Source of the DNA: Bimuria novae-zelandiae CBS 107.79
Taxonomy: Eukaryota; Ascomycota; Dothideomycetes; Pleosporales; Didymosphaeriaceae
Assembly: GCA_010015655.1 (NCBI GenBank)
Contig: ML976693.1
Location: 159,369 to 223,368, forward strand
Direction: 5' to 3'
Length of the DNA: 64,000 nucleotides
Below, piece by piece: positions 47,357 to 58,642 of this stretch (position 1 is its first letter; every line of letters begins with the position of its first letter). The position numbers and the translations under genes were made by a program. Under the pieces are notes generated by a model, which saw only the letters and a list, made by a program, of their open reading frames with translations, was not told the origin of the DNA and searched no databases.

Positions 47357-48445
47357 CTAAACTGTATCTCCAGCATCTTCCCTATTTTGCAACCATCCCT
47401 TCAACCTCCCGATCCTTCTCCACTCCCTCTTATCCATAGATTCGGGTATTCTGTCCGACGTCTCGCTGCCCTCAGTCCTTTCTCCGTCCCCGAACGCCTG
47501 CTTGAAAGCAGCGTCGTAGCTGCCCCACATCCCCACGAAGAGCAACTTCGCAAGCTGCGCCAACCATGGTGGACTTCTTCCTCTATCGTCTTGAAATTGT
47601 GCGTTGAGTGTAAACAGCATCTGCAACAACGGCCACCATATCGCGGCAAACGCCGTCTTGCCTATCTGCTGCCGCTTGGTCGTAATCGTATACGTCCGAA
47701 TATCATTCAGGTATTTCTGGTATTCGCGCGGGAGCGACAGTTCGGCAGCGCCCGTCGTGATAAGATTAAGGTAGCGCGCCGAAGGCTGCGCATACGAAGG
47801 ATCAGGACGAGCGTGCGCCTCTGCCGCAGGCGCGAACAGCGTGCGCGCGACGAATCGCTGCGTTGTAGGCTTCTCGGGTACAGTATCGCCATCCGGCAGC
47901 GGGTAGCAGTCCACCGGTATATCTTGGTATCCGGCGCCGCCACCTTCGGTCGCGATGATGTGCGCGTAGTCGCTCGGCGTGACTTCGTACACGCAGCCCA
48001 CGAGGCCTTTCTTCCAACGGTCTTTGTGGTAGTCTGCGTCCTCCACAGGGTCGCGCATCGCTGTGTTGCCGAAACATGGCTCGAGGTAGGGGACGCCGGG
48101 GAGGTCGAAGGTCAAGCGCAACGATGGGACGACGACGTTGATCTGCGAGAGCGGCTTGATGCCGCGCTTGCCTCTGAATATCTCGTTGCATAGGTTTGAC
48201 CCATATGCGAGGTATAAAACGGTTTTCCCCTTCTTGCCTGCAGCATTTATATCGGATGTCGTGATAGAGGGTTCGGTTAGGGAAGCATCGCGACGGGCCT
48301 GCGAGGTCTCCGAGACGCGAGGATAGACGATTGTGGACTCATTGCGACGTTCAAGAACATTCAGGTAATCGTTGACGCGCTTGAGCCAGCATTGCGATGC
48401 TTGCTCCTGACGATCGTCACGCAGGTGGTGGTACCGGGGGCTCAT
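47357..48445 (-). CDS. Gamma-glutamylcyclotransferase-like protein
   Basis: A single exon of 362 residues. The glycine-rich substrate loop YLAYGSNL (about residue 78) and the downstream acidic ATEGGGAGYQ, whose glutamate fits the catalytic position, are the family hallmarks. In between is a beta-rich core (RLTFDLPGVPYLEPCFGNTAM, GLVGCVYEVTPSDY). The C-terminal extension contains two moderately hydrophobic segments (TAFAAIWWPLLQMLF, LAKLLFVGMWG) that may be membrane-associated. The family opens gamma-glutamyl amides to 5-oxoproline and acts in glutathione turnover or in secondary-metabolite thiol handling. Which applies here cannot be told, as no thiol-metabolite cluster is nearby. The start at 48445 is the first ATG of the frame. 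Confidence 0.8.
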   Translation of the reverse strand: MSPRYHHLRDDRQEQASQCWLKRVNDYLNVLERRNESTIVYPRVSETSQARRDASLTEPSITTSDINAAGKKGKTVLYLAYGSNLCNEIFRGKRGIKPLSQINVVVPSLRLTFDLPGVPYLEPCFGNTAMRDPVEDADYHKDRWKKGLVGCVYEVTPSDYAHIIATEGGGAGYQDIPVDCYPLPDGDTVPEKPTTQRFVARTLFAPAAEAHARPDPSYAQPSARYLNLITTGAAELSLPREYQKYLNDIRTYTITTKRQQIGKTAFAAIWWPLLQMLFTLNAQFQDDRGRSPPWLAQLAKLLFVGMWGSYDAAFKQAFGDGERTEGSETSDRIPESMDKREWRRIGRLKGWLQNREDAGDTV

Positions 48446-49442
48446 CGTGGAGCAGGATTGCGTTCCAAGGTTGTGTCTGCTTACCTATGGTAGGTAGGTA
48501 CACTCCTACTCGCGAGCTATCCTCCACGTAGACGCGCAGTGAGCTTTCAGAGATATCGTCTCAAAGATGCCCGTTGATGTTCGTCCGAATCCTGTTCATA
48601 AAGTACAGTGATTTCTCATCATAGATCGGGGACCTACTCGACCCGGCACCAGTTACCGACATCTGTCCCCGGCCAGGGTCCGATCACGTGACTGATCATC
48701 GCCTCGTCGACAATGCCCTACTCTTGCAAGCTACATCGCTCGAAATCGATCTCTTAAGCATTTTGATAGCTATAATTCGACTTCGTGTTTCAAAAAAAAA
48801 AAAGGTTGTACGACATGCAGGCAATTCTTATTGACTGCGACCTAGGAACGGAAAGTATCATACCAGATCGTATATGCAACCTTCGATACAGCATCAATAG
48901 ATCGAATAGGTCTAATACTAGCACGTTCTGACGAGGTCAATGAGGGAGCTACGAGAAGACCCACAAACACCTCGCTACTTGTCTCCATCTTCATCCTCAA
49001 TATTCACCCATTAGAGCGGCCGCAAGTGATCTGAGTGGAACGTCTAAGCTAGAACTTCCATAGCTGTAGAGTTATATGGTCATGGTCAGGACGAAGAGGT
49101 GACTATGCACATGACATGAAGAATTCAGGTTGGATGGTCGAATATAATGGTAGAGGGAAGAACGAGGGACCGAGATGGTGCTAGGCGGCAACGACGAAGA
49201 CAATGGGAAGAGCGATCATGTTAATTGCGGCGGATATGGCTCTGAAATCGATGATGTCAGCGGCTTTTGGGCAACGGTCGACCATGCCTACTGAATTCAT
49301 AGGCGTTGTTGTATCAGAATGGAATACGGAAGCGATATTGACATGCATTGTTGAATTATGATTTGACATTGTCAGCGCATGTCCGAGATCTGTTTAAGGA
49401 TGTCGCGCGTCGGAGTCGTGGAGTTGTACCCTCATCATGCAC
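48446..49442. other. Intergenic with one small doubtful frame
   Basis: An A-run sits at 48791-48803. A 62-codon minus-strand frame (49369-49181) ends in a hydrophobic stretch (INMIALPIVFVVAA) and could be a tiny membrane peptide, but nothing else supports it. No other gene was recognised. Confidence 0.4.
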
Positions 49443-49474
49443 CTATCGAACGGTTTGGCGGTAATAACCGGTGC

Positions 49475-51252
49475 CTACAGCTGTATGAGTTTTCGACGTA
49501 GTTGAATGAATGTTAGGGGAAGGCTTACACTGAAGAGCTCCGATTTGAGCCTATACCTTCCTCTGTCATCAAGGGTTGGCTGACCGTTCTCATTCAACTC
49601 CACCTCTCCAGCGCCGACTTTACTGAAGTCGTATCTCCGCACGGTACAAGCCAGGATAACTCTCGCCTCCAGATTGGCTAGCTCCTGACCGATGCAGCTG
49701 CGTGGACCTCTTTCAAAGGGCCTCCATGCACTGATCGGTATTTTGTTGTCTCCAGCTTTCTTCGAATCCCAAACATCGTCCGCACGAGCCGATGTTGTGT
49801 CGGTATCACCCAGCCAGCGTTCCGGCACGAACTCGTTGGCCGTCTCACCGTAGACTTTGGGGTCGCGCTGAATGATAAAGTGATTGATGTAGATCACAGT
49901 ACCGTCAATACAGAGGTCTCGTCCGTCCTCCAGCCGCACTCTAAATCCGCTGCCTAGTGGGGCCATTCGGGCCGTTCCGGCAGGAGGCCAGAGACGAAGT
50001 GCCTCCTTTATGCACGCCGAGGTATAGGAAAGGGCTTTAGTTGTCTCGTCGGGTTTAGCTAGGTACACTTCGCGAGGATCTTTATCCCCGAAGACTGCGT
50101 CATGCTCGGCACGAATGGTTTCCAAGCACTTAGGGTGAATTGAAAGCGCGTAATACACCCATTGGAGCAGTATGGATGTGGTATCATGACCGGCGAAAAG
50201 GAAGGTCTTGATTTGATCCGCGGTGCTTTGCAGCACATCACTCGACAAGCGGCCCACGTCTTTCAAAGCAAGCGCAAGCACAGAGCGGTCTTGGCCTTGC
50301 TTTTTTCCCGCACTCGGCGAAGAGTTCATCTCCCCAAACTTCTCCGTGATGCATTTCTTGATGGCAGCATCGGCTCTGTTGCTGTGGTAAATGCGTGATG
50401 TCACTAGTGGAACATTTGTCCACCACGGTATGAGGCCAGGCCGACCAGAATTGGCAAAGGTGCGTAGAAGTTTACGTGTATGATAAACGACGGGGTGACC
50501 TCCAGTTTCCAGATCTTGCGCCTCAAAATCGAGGTTCATTATAACTGCGCCAATTATGTCGAATGTAACGTTGGTGCACAAAGGCTCCAAAGCAAACTCT
50601 TCACCCGATTTAGCGAATGAGTCCAGTTTCTCCATGAATACAGTCGACTTCTCGACGATTGCCGGTAGCAGGGTGCTCAAATGCTGGGGAGCAAATCCAG
50701 GATTGAACCTCTTCCGTAGAGATTTCCACGCATCACCCTGGATCTATCAGTCAAAACCATGCGGGTGAATCTTTGTCGACTGTGAGACATACATACCTCC
50801 TTGATCAGGACTGACTCATGGCCTACTAGTCGTGTAAAGGCGGAGAACGTTGGCGATTTGGTGACACTTGTAGGAAAACCCTTCGAGACCTTCGAGATCT
50901 GTTCCGCGATCGCGTGAGAAGAAATGACAGCCATGGCATAGCTGACGGGCCGTACGTCCACAAGCAGAACATCAGGGCGCCCTGCTTCCTCCACCATAGA
51001 CTGAAATATGTAGTCTATCACTTGTTAGCCCTGGACACGAGACGGCGATAATATTCTCGTACCTATATGGCGTCGAGCGTCTCCAAATTTCTTGAACCCA
51101 CTTGCAATATGTGGCAAGTGGCCCATGAAAAGCGAGTTTGGTAACTGGGGGTAGTCTTTATATTTTCTGAAGCGCCAGCTGTACAGCTGTAGGTAGACGA
51201 AATACGCGGCAATGGGCACGATCGCCAGTATGGCATATACGTTGGTCGCCAT
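49475..51252 (-). CDS. Cytochrome P450 monooxygenase (3 or more exons)
   Basis: Exons 51252-51063, 51020-50797 and 50743-49475 give 560 residues. An N-terminal membrane anchor (VYAILAIVPIAAYFVYLQLY) is followed by a proline-containing hinge. The I-helix oxygen-binding motif is AGHDTTS, the K-helix ExxR is KEALRLWPPA, and the PERW region is NEFVPERWLG. The haem-binding loop is FERGPRSCIG, with the cysteine as axial ligand. The enzyme should be ER-anchored and use a P450 reductase; the substrate is unknown. The 3' end is uncertain: after KSELF a GT donor at 49533-49526 and an AG at about 49459 allow an alternative last exon ending near 49443, which would replace the odd tail SVSLPLTF. No clear biosynthetic partners surround it. 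Confidence 0.88.
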
Positions 51253-53356
51253 ATGAATTGCAATTTCGAGCTTCCAGAGCGTCTTAAAAAGGCTTGACGA
51301 AATTTGACGGGCCTTGTGGTACCGTGAGGCAAGCAAACAATGTGCTGTGTACAACGGAATGCAGCAGGGCCTGGGCTCCACCGGTTGCCGTTTGGACAAT
51401 GGCAATTGGTCTTCCGACTATGTGAATATGATATAAATCGGGTTGATCACCGATATAGTTCTTCTTGAGAGAGCACGGAAGCCCCGATGGAATGTTAGCG
51501 GGGTACGATCTCGGTGCCGCGCCGTATTTCATGACGTTTAGCTCGGCACGGCGACGAGCCGAATCCCTCGGAATATTTTAGTTGAATGAGATCCTCTCAA
51601 AGTGGAAAACAGTTGCTGTCGCTCGCTCGGTTGCACGCAAGCGGTGCAACCTTCGCTTAGAGCTTGCTTGCTGATTGCATGCGAAATGGGAGGCGTGGTG
51701 CGTCCCGCCCAAGCGTTGCTAGGGTGGCCACTTCACAGGTGTCGGCTCACAGTGTTGCACCAACACAGCGTGCAGTCCGTCTAATCCGGACTTATCCTTC
51801 AATGTACGATACACGACGAGTGGGATAGCAAAAATGAATAGCCATTTTTCGGTCTCCAAATTCACAAATTTATGCAAAGGATTTTGGTACTCAGACAATG
51901 AAATCCAAGTATATGTGTGCGAGCTTCAAGGAACAGCGACAGAGGACGATATGCGTGAAAGCTCTTTCGATAGATTTTTGTACTAATTGCGTTAAAGCAT
52001 CTCGTACACAACCTTCTAACATAACCTACCCCGCACTGTATACTTGCTTCTTTTAATATCGTGCGTACGCGACGAGCCTGTTGCCATCAGCCTAAATGAA
52101 CTGCTTCTATTGCGTAGTACAAGAGTATAATTGTTACCACATAATATTTCTACTCTGTCATATCTGAACTGCGAAGAATCCCGTCAGATTCATCTGTCCA
52201 TTCGCCACTAATTGGATGATTTTTCTCGGCTTTATCAGGATTTATGGTTTGAATAGATCACTGCGAAAGATATATTTGTTTCCCCATCAGAAACTTTTAG
52301 AAACTATCGTGGGTAGACAATTAAGTTGGTTAGTTTTTGCTGTTTTTAGGAGAAGAGTTAACAGATAAAGGAGATTAAGTGTAATAGAAGGTAATGTAAA
52401 GAGACGAAAGGGACTATCATGCATAGTCTAGGCCAGACACTTAAGTCGAATATTAGAAAGAAACAACCTATTCTAACGTGCTTAACTCTGCAGACGGTGC
52501 CTTTATCTTTACTTTACAGCTCGTGAATATCTATACCTGCTACTAACTGCAGAGCCACTAAAGTGTACTATACCATTTGAAAACTATGTAAACTCCCTTG
52601 TGCCTTCCAGCGCGGCCAACGAACCGTACTCTTGGCGTACGGCTCGTGGTTCCGTACCGTGCACGTGCAACACGCTGGTCTTTTTCTCTCTTAAAGACTG
52701 TCAAGTGAACTGTGCACGGTACGGAGCCACGAGCCGTGCGCCAAGAGTACGGTTCGTTGGCCGCGCTGGTGCCTTCTTCCATATTGCCTGGCCCTTAATT
52801 ATACAATTAACTTTTTGGTATTCACTCAATGAAGTGAAGCGATGACGAGTTTTTCACCCGCCCGCCCGCTCCTTCGCAGACTGACTTCAATTTGTGTGTA
52901 CTACTATTAGATACTCTCGTGGCCTTTAACAATCCTAGCTATGAAAAAGAACATGTAAGACTCTCTAGGTATTTAAATCATAATCAAGGTACGACTTACA
53001 AACATCTACAAAGCCAGGTCTAAGACTTCGACTAGTCACCTGCCGGAGACTGCTACGGAATAGTTCTAGACTATCGAAGAGAATACACTAAATAACAAAT
53101 ACACCCTTATGGATACTTTCCATCCTGCGAACCTTGAACCCGTGCTGCCTGTATAGGTCCACGGGTGTCGTCCTAGGGCTTTTTAAACCATCTCTAACTA
53201 GAGAAGCTGTAGTTCCCGTGGGTATACAGTGCTAACCGGTATCGGTTTCCGGATCTTGCACTTCGCTTGTTCTTACCGCATGGTCCTCCTATATCTAGCT
53301 AATCACATTGGGAATAGCCTTTCAAGGGGCGCTCCTGTAATTAATTACGTTTTGTA
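51253..53356. other. Long AT-rich intergenic stretch
   Basis: About 2.1 kb without a supported gene. It contains a strong 56-bp hairpin (52608-52768) and otherwise AT-rich decayed sequence that I could not assign. It ends at the second Tc1-like element. Confidence 0.5.
52608..52768. repeat. Foldback: 56-bp near-perfect inverted repeat
   Basis: The arms 52608-52663 and 52713-52768 are reverse complements with only two mismatches by eye, both transitions, separated by 49 bp. The sequence is GC-rich within an AT-rich region. It could be a small foldback or MITE-like element, or a hairpin RNA source. No target duplication was identified. Confidence 0.8.
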
Positions 53357-54637
53357 CTGTGGTATCAGGCAAAAGTGAGGTGAGTGGCCCGCGCATAGCA
53401 GGGGTGTTGCTAAGATACTAAGCTATGTAAATTTTAGTACCTAATATAAATACTTTTTATATTAATTATAGCCTAGTATCTAGCTAGCATGCTTTTAATA
53501 AACTTTTTAAATATTTTGTTTTTAATTAAGTCCTACGCTTCTTATATAATATTATATAACTAGCTATATATATATTACTTACCCCTAGGTAAATTAGGAT
53601 AATACTACTTAATATAGTCCTTTATCTTATTTTATACTACTTTAATTAAGTTAAGATTTAGCAGGAACGCTAGCTAAAAAAATTTTTTTTTTAATTAAGA
53701 CTTTTTAATTATATAAGTAGTAGTATGTCTAAAAGCTCTATTTTATATAAATTAAAAATATAAATTAAGGCGTAATTATCTATAAATAAAAGGTATAACT
53801 CTTTTATAATAGCTCTTTTTATTAATATTTTTCTATCCCTTCTTTTAGAACACTAATAGCCCCTTCGTCGTACCTAAGAAGCAACCCTAGAACATCTAGC
53901 TACGCTTCTTACGTAGCTTCTTAATAATATAGAAGGGATCTAGTTCCTCTCTAGGGCGCCTAGTAACCTACTTCTTATAATGCTAGTTACTAGTTACCTA
54001 AGTTTCGTCGCTCTTAAGGATTATATACTACTACTAGGGAGACTAGTTAGCGTAAGCTTTTACCTATGCAAGGCGTAGTTAATAATTTTTTTTAGTAAAA
54101 GGAGGCTTAGCAAGAGTAACGCGATAGGTATACCCCTTATTTTATAAAGTATTTTAAATTACGTATTTACTAAACGTCTTAATAAGTAAAAAGACTTTTT
54201 ATAAGGTATAGGAAACTTATCTACCTCCCCTTTTAAAAGAATTTAATAAATTCTTTAAGCTAGTCTACTTATTTATTTATAAGGGAAGGTAAATAATTAG
54301 TATATTTCTTTAGCATAACGCGTGCACTAGTAATTACATAAGTAACTTATTTTTCTAAAACCTTAAAAAGGTTAGTAATAAATAAGTAAGTATGCCTAGC
54401 TAGACGCAAGGTGCGTATCTAGAGGCGTTAGTCGCGAGTGAGGTATCGACAAGTTGGTGTGGATGGGGGAGACATTGTGGTGATGTTGTGGTGGACAGCA
54501 CGCGACAGAGGTACACGCATTATTATATAAATTATATGGGGCTAATGGTATTTCTGTCTAGTGGCGTCCGTTTTGTATCGAGTCAGGCATCCCTGCTGTG
54601 CGCGGGCCACTCACCTCACTTTTGCCTGATACCACAG
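53357..54637 (-). mobile_element. Tc1/mariner-like element, copy B
   Basis: 1281 bp with the same ends as copy A and TA on both sides (53355-53356, 54638-54639). Compared with copy A it has many additional C-to-T and G-to-A changes (for example 53440-53480 against 43455-43495), so RIP hit it harder. The minus-strand transposase is unreadable in one frame. It abuts the NLR gene that ends at 54787. Confidence 0.88.
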
Positions 54638-54786
54638 TATAGTTTAGAATTACGTGGGTGTTTAGACTGACTCGTGCGAAGGTGCACATTCTACAACACC
54701 AGGCAGAGCACGCTGTACGTTGCACCCTTTCTAAAAGATTATTGTATTAAGCCTATAGTGCTATGCTGCGTATCAATTATTTCTAG

Positions 54787-56816
54787 TCATACGTCTCTTG
54801 GTTCTCTTTCAGCCAAAGATGCATGATCGCTAGGCCCTGATTCACCGGGCTCTACCTCTTCCTGCATGGCTGCAAAGTGCTCGTGGCATGCAACAGTTGT
54901 TGGATGCTGAGAGCCAAGCTGTTGAGCGTACCCATTGCATGCACGTTGATATAGTTCTGTGGCCTCTCTATACTGCCGCAAAGAGTGTAAGAGATAGGCA
55001 AGGCAATAGGCAGAAGTCAGCGTGTCGGGGTGCTGCACCCCGAGCTCCTTCTCCCTCCCTTCCAGCGCTCGCCTGTGGAGATTCTCTGCTTCGTCGTACT
55101 TCCCCTGGGCCCGCAGCACCAACGCCAGGTTGCTCACGCTCGTCAGCGTATCTGGGTGCTGCACCCCAAGCTGCTTCTCACTCCCTTCCAGCGCTCTTCG
55201 GTAAGATATCACCGCTTCATTGTACTTCCCTTCATTGCGTAACAACTTCCCGACATCCATAGTCAAAGAGACCCATCGGTCAAACGACTTGTCGCCAGGC
55301 TCTCCGGAATAGAAAGTGTCAATGTGCGGCACTAGCTGCTTGCATTCTTCCCAATCGCCTACCTTCTGCGACAGAAATCCTTTCTTTATTAAATCCACAA
55401 AAGCCATCCTACAGCGCTCCGCTTGCCTAGCCGAGGATAGCCAGGCTATGGTGCAATGCTGCACCAGAGGGTGCATCCTCAACACCTCCTCCGCCGTCGC
55501 GCTTACTAGAGAGTACGCCTGCAGCACTGCGACATCGTCGTAGAAAGCCTTTTCACCACCGCTCCTGTGCCAGTCTTTTAAATACTGCGGCACAGAAAAC
55601 AGATCTTGTACCCTGCGGACCCTCTTCTGCATACCCCTTTCGTAACTTCCAAGCGCAAACTTTGGGATCGCCTGCGGGTTGAAGAAGCACATCAGCGACA
55701 ACAAGTCTGCTGCTGACCGCCTCTCCTTGCGCACGCAGTCGAACGTCAGTTGCCACGTTGTCACCACCGAGTTCGATGCGCTGCGGTCCCGACGCAGATC
55801 GCCTGCGTCCCGGTTAAGGAGGCTCTCCCTGTTCTTGGTGCTCCTGCGGAATTCATCGAGGTAGTCTTGTATTGTAACTCGAGGCGCACGTTGATTGATG
55901 TACGCTGCAGCTTGCGTGATGGCAAGCGGAAGGTAGCCGAGCATACGGAGCAGCTCCATAGCGCTTTCACTGCCCGATGCGTCGTGCAGCTTGTTCCGCA
56001 GCAGCTGGAAAGCCTGGTCTTCGCCCAACGCGGAAACCGCTTTGATTCTAGGATATCCTCCCGCTAGTCGCGCGGCCGCATCCTTGTTCCGCGAGGTGAT
56101 CAAGATCGAACCGTTCCGGCTCTGGGGGATGTATTGGGCAAGCGAGGTCGAAGGAGTGCTGGACCGGTCGCTTACATGTGCCTGCTCAGGATAGAACACG
56201 TTCACGTCGTCAGCGTTGTCGAGTATCAGCAGCCACGTTCCGTTCGCCTCGTCCTGCAGCCAGTTGCGGACCAGCTGCAAGACATTAGCCTTCGGACGGT
56301 CCCGCCCCGGCAGCTGAAGCCGGTCTGCGATGTCTCTGTACGCTTCCTCAAACCGAGCGCGGGTGGCAGCGTGCACCCAGAAGACGAACGTCTGCGGGCT
56401 CGCATCGCGAATGCTGTAGGCATACTGGATGGCGAGCTGCGACTTGCTGCGGTCTATTAGTATCACAGTGTATATAGAGATGGTATGGCGACGCCGACAT
56501 ACCCCTACTCCGCCAGCCAAGACCCACCAGCGCTGCCCGCGCGCCTGGTCCTGCGCACTTGTCGCGCACCCACGCGACGATCTCAGGCCGGTCGACGAAG
56601 TCGGGGTCCGGCGCAAACGGCACCGTCGAGAAGGGCTCGCGCGGTCGCACGGGTCGATCTAGAAGTCGGTTTAAGTGGAGATACCTTAGCGAAGCTAGCG
56701 CACCTACGCTTTGTCGGCGGGCAGCTGAAGTTGAAGTTGGTCGTCCCGCCCGCCGAGGTGTGCGTGCCTGGTATCACAAAATGGCCATCGATCTGCGCCT
56801 GGAATGTGCTTCCCAT
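54787..56816 (-). pseudogene. NB-ARC/TPR NLR with N-terminal amyloid-like motif, P-loop frameshift
   Basis: Transcript order: exon 56816-56708, exon 56658 to about 56503, and a long exon 56446-54787. Residues 5-30 form a Gly/Thr/Asn/Phe segment (GHFVIPGTHT, GGTTNFNF) matching the C terminus of the divergent HET protein. A linker (EPFSTVPFAPDPDFVDRPEIV) and the start of the P-loop (AALVGLG) follow. Extra bases (GGCTGGCGGAGTAGGGG at 56503-56519) shift the frame, after which KSQLAIQYAYS resumes in another frame. The rest is intact: TFVFWVHAA, Walker B WLLILDNADD, GSILITSRN, LPLAITQAAAYI, MHPLVQHC and three 42-residue TPRs (QLGVQHPDTLTS). The lesion disables nucleotide binding unless it is an assembly error. 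The gene pair's 269-bp gap (56817-57085) is probably a shared promoter. Confidence 0.82.
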
Positions 56817-57085
56817 CGATGAAGCGAGATGGTGTATATCTTGAGGAACTCCGAAGTCGTGCAGAGATGAGGAGAGGGTACATGAGTGGCGAAGTCGATC
56901 TGGAGCTGCGCTTGCTAGATGGATGCCGAGCAGGCTTCAGCCTCAGCCTCGGCCTTGGGCGCTTACAGAACATGTTCGGCCGTCTACGTGAGTCTTCATG
57001 CTTTTCGTCATCTCATGTCCTCATTCTGCCTTCTCTCTCAGAAGGCATCTCACCTAGAGCTGCCCTCCGATTCGACCCACCCACT

Positions 57086-57985
57086 ATGCGCCTCCTGCAA
57101 CGCGACAACGATGGCAGGTACACTCTGACAGAGTTTACAGGCGATACCATTCCCCATTACGCCATCTTGTCTCATACTTGGGGTGCGGATCACGACGAAG
57201 TCACCCTTTCAGACCTGGAGAAAGATACAGACATGACCAAGCCAGGCTACAAGAAACTACAGTTCTGCGCAGACCAGGCTGCCAAGGACGATCTCCGCTA
57301 CTTCTGGGTAGACACTTGCTGCATCGACAAGACGAGCAGTGCAGAGCTCACCGAGGCGATCAATTCTATGTTTAAGTGGTACCGCAAGGCTACTCAATGC
57401 TACGCGTATCTGTCTGACGTTTCGACCGGAGGTCTTAGCAGCGGGAAGCCCATCCGACAGGACTGGTATCCTGCGTTTCAGCAAAGCAGGTGGTTCACAC
57501 GAGGCTGGACGCTCCAAGAGCTGGTAGCACCAACATCGGTCGAGTTCTTTTCGGTCGAAGGCGAGCGACTTGGAAACAAACACACGTTGGTGCAAGAGCT
57601 ACATGGCATCACTGGGATCAGCGTGGAGGCTCTTCAAGGAATACCACTAGACCAGTTCAGCGTTGATGAGCGCATGTCGTGGGCGGGGAGACGCCAGACA
57701 AAGCGCGAGGAAGACATGGTGTACTCACTGCTGGGTATCTTCAAAGTATACATGCCACTTTTATATGGGGAAGGCCGGGGAAACGCGTTGGCTCGGTTGC
57801 GGAAGGGGATCAACGCACTTTCTGGCGAAGAGCGGTCGACTCTGCCTCAGAACGTGGCGTCACGAACCCAAAGCCAAGCTGCGCAATCGTACAATGGAGC
57901 TGTATTTAACGGACCTATATCAGGTCATCATGTGGTATCAGGGACTCACGTTACTGGTGGTACAAATAACTTCCACTTCGGATAG
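57086..57985 (+). CDS. HET-domain protein with C-terminal amyloid-like motif
   Basis: A single exon, 299 residues from MRLLQRDNDG at 57086; the frame extends upstream but only this ATG matches the usual HET start. The three HET blocks are visible: YAILSHTWG (25-33), YFWVDTCCIDK (72-82) and RGWTLQELVAP (139-149), then the common extension EDMVYSLLGIF...LLYGEG. HET domains execute heterokaryon-incompatibility cell death in fungi. The last 26 residues leave this fold and read GPISGHHVVSGTHV then GGTNNFHFG, closely matching the N terminus of the divergently transcribed NLR. By analogy with known NLR/effector pairs, this tail should receive an amyloid template from the activated NLR. No lesions were seen. 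Confidence 0.9.
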   Translation: MRLLQRDNDGRYTLTEFTGDTIPHYAILSHTWGADHDEVTLSDLEKDTDMTKPGYKKLQFCADQAAKDDLRYFWVDTCCIDKTSSAELTEAINSMFKWYRKATQCYAYLSDVSTGGLSSGKPIRQDWYPAFQQSRWFTRGWTLQELVAPTSVEFFSVEGERLGNKHTLVQELHGITGISVEALQGIPLDQFSVDERMSWAGRRQTKREEDMVYSLLGIFKVYMPLLYGEGRGNALARLRKGINALSGEERSTLPQNVASRTQSQAAQSYNGAVFNGPISGHHVVSGTHVTGGTNNFHFG

Positions 57986-58642
57986 GGCGCGATGTTCGTC
58001 GATGAAAGCGAGCAGCGACGCAACTTCCCGTAGCGGTAGCGTAGCCTACTATGCCAAATCTTTCTACGAAGAGGCCAGTGAACATAGGCATAGAATTTGA
58101 CAGACATAAAGGTACATGTTGGCTACACACGTGAGATGCTGGATTTTGGCGGCGGTGCAGGCAAGTGGCTTTTACTTCGTTGATGTCTCACATCTTAACT
58201 TCGGGTCTGAGCGTGGACTGTACGATGCAGGGTCGCGAACGATCTCCAAGTGAGGGTCCTAAGTGGGGTTGCGTGGCTAGACGGCGCAGAGTACCGACAC
58301 GGTCTTTCTACCTAGTATACTCTCTTCGCTTGCGCGTTGATGGAAAATCCAAAGGAGTATTGCGACAGATAAGACGTTTATCTTAAGAGCTGTGGTGTCT
58401 TAACCTTCAGCCAGCGTTTTGGCGTGCTTGACCGTGGGTGGTTATTTTTAGGCGACTAGCGCTGCCCATAACACCACAGCCAGCGTGCGTTGGCCTTTCC
58501 ACTCCACCATGAGAGACTCGTAGAGGAGCGACCATTACAGTACCTACAACTATAGCCGAATCACTTAGGAGAAGTGACCTCTCCTGTAGTAAAGCACTGA
58601 CTTCCACTATTACAAAGCTACAGAAACAGCGGCGCAACAGCG
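57986..58642. other. Intergenic
   Basis: No gene was recognised between the HET gene and the next gene. Confidence 0.45.

Noticed and set aside
47387..48193. 268-codon plus-strand frame
   Set aside because: Arg-rich shadow of the cyclotransferase-like gene on the other strand.
49181..49369. 62-codon frame as a small membrane protein gene
   Set aside because: There is a hydrophobic C terminus only, with no family resemblance, promoter signal or neighbour context; left as a remark.
52600..52780. CRISPR-like or rRNA structure
   Set aside because: There is only one pair of inverted arms, no direct repeats with spacers, and the genome is eukaryotic.
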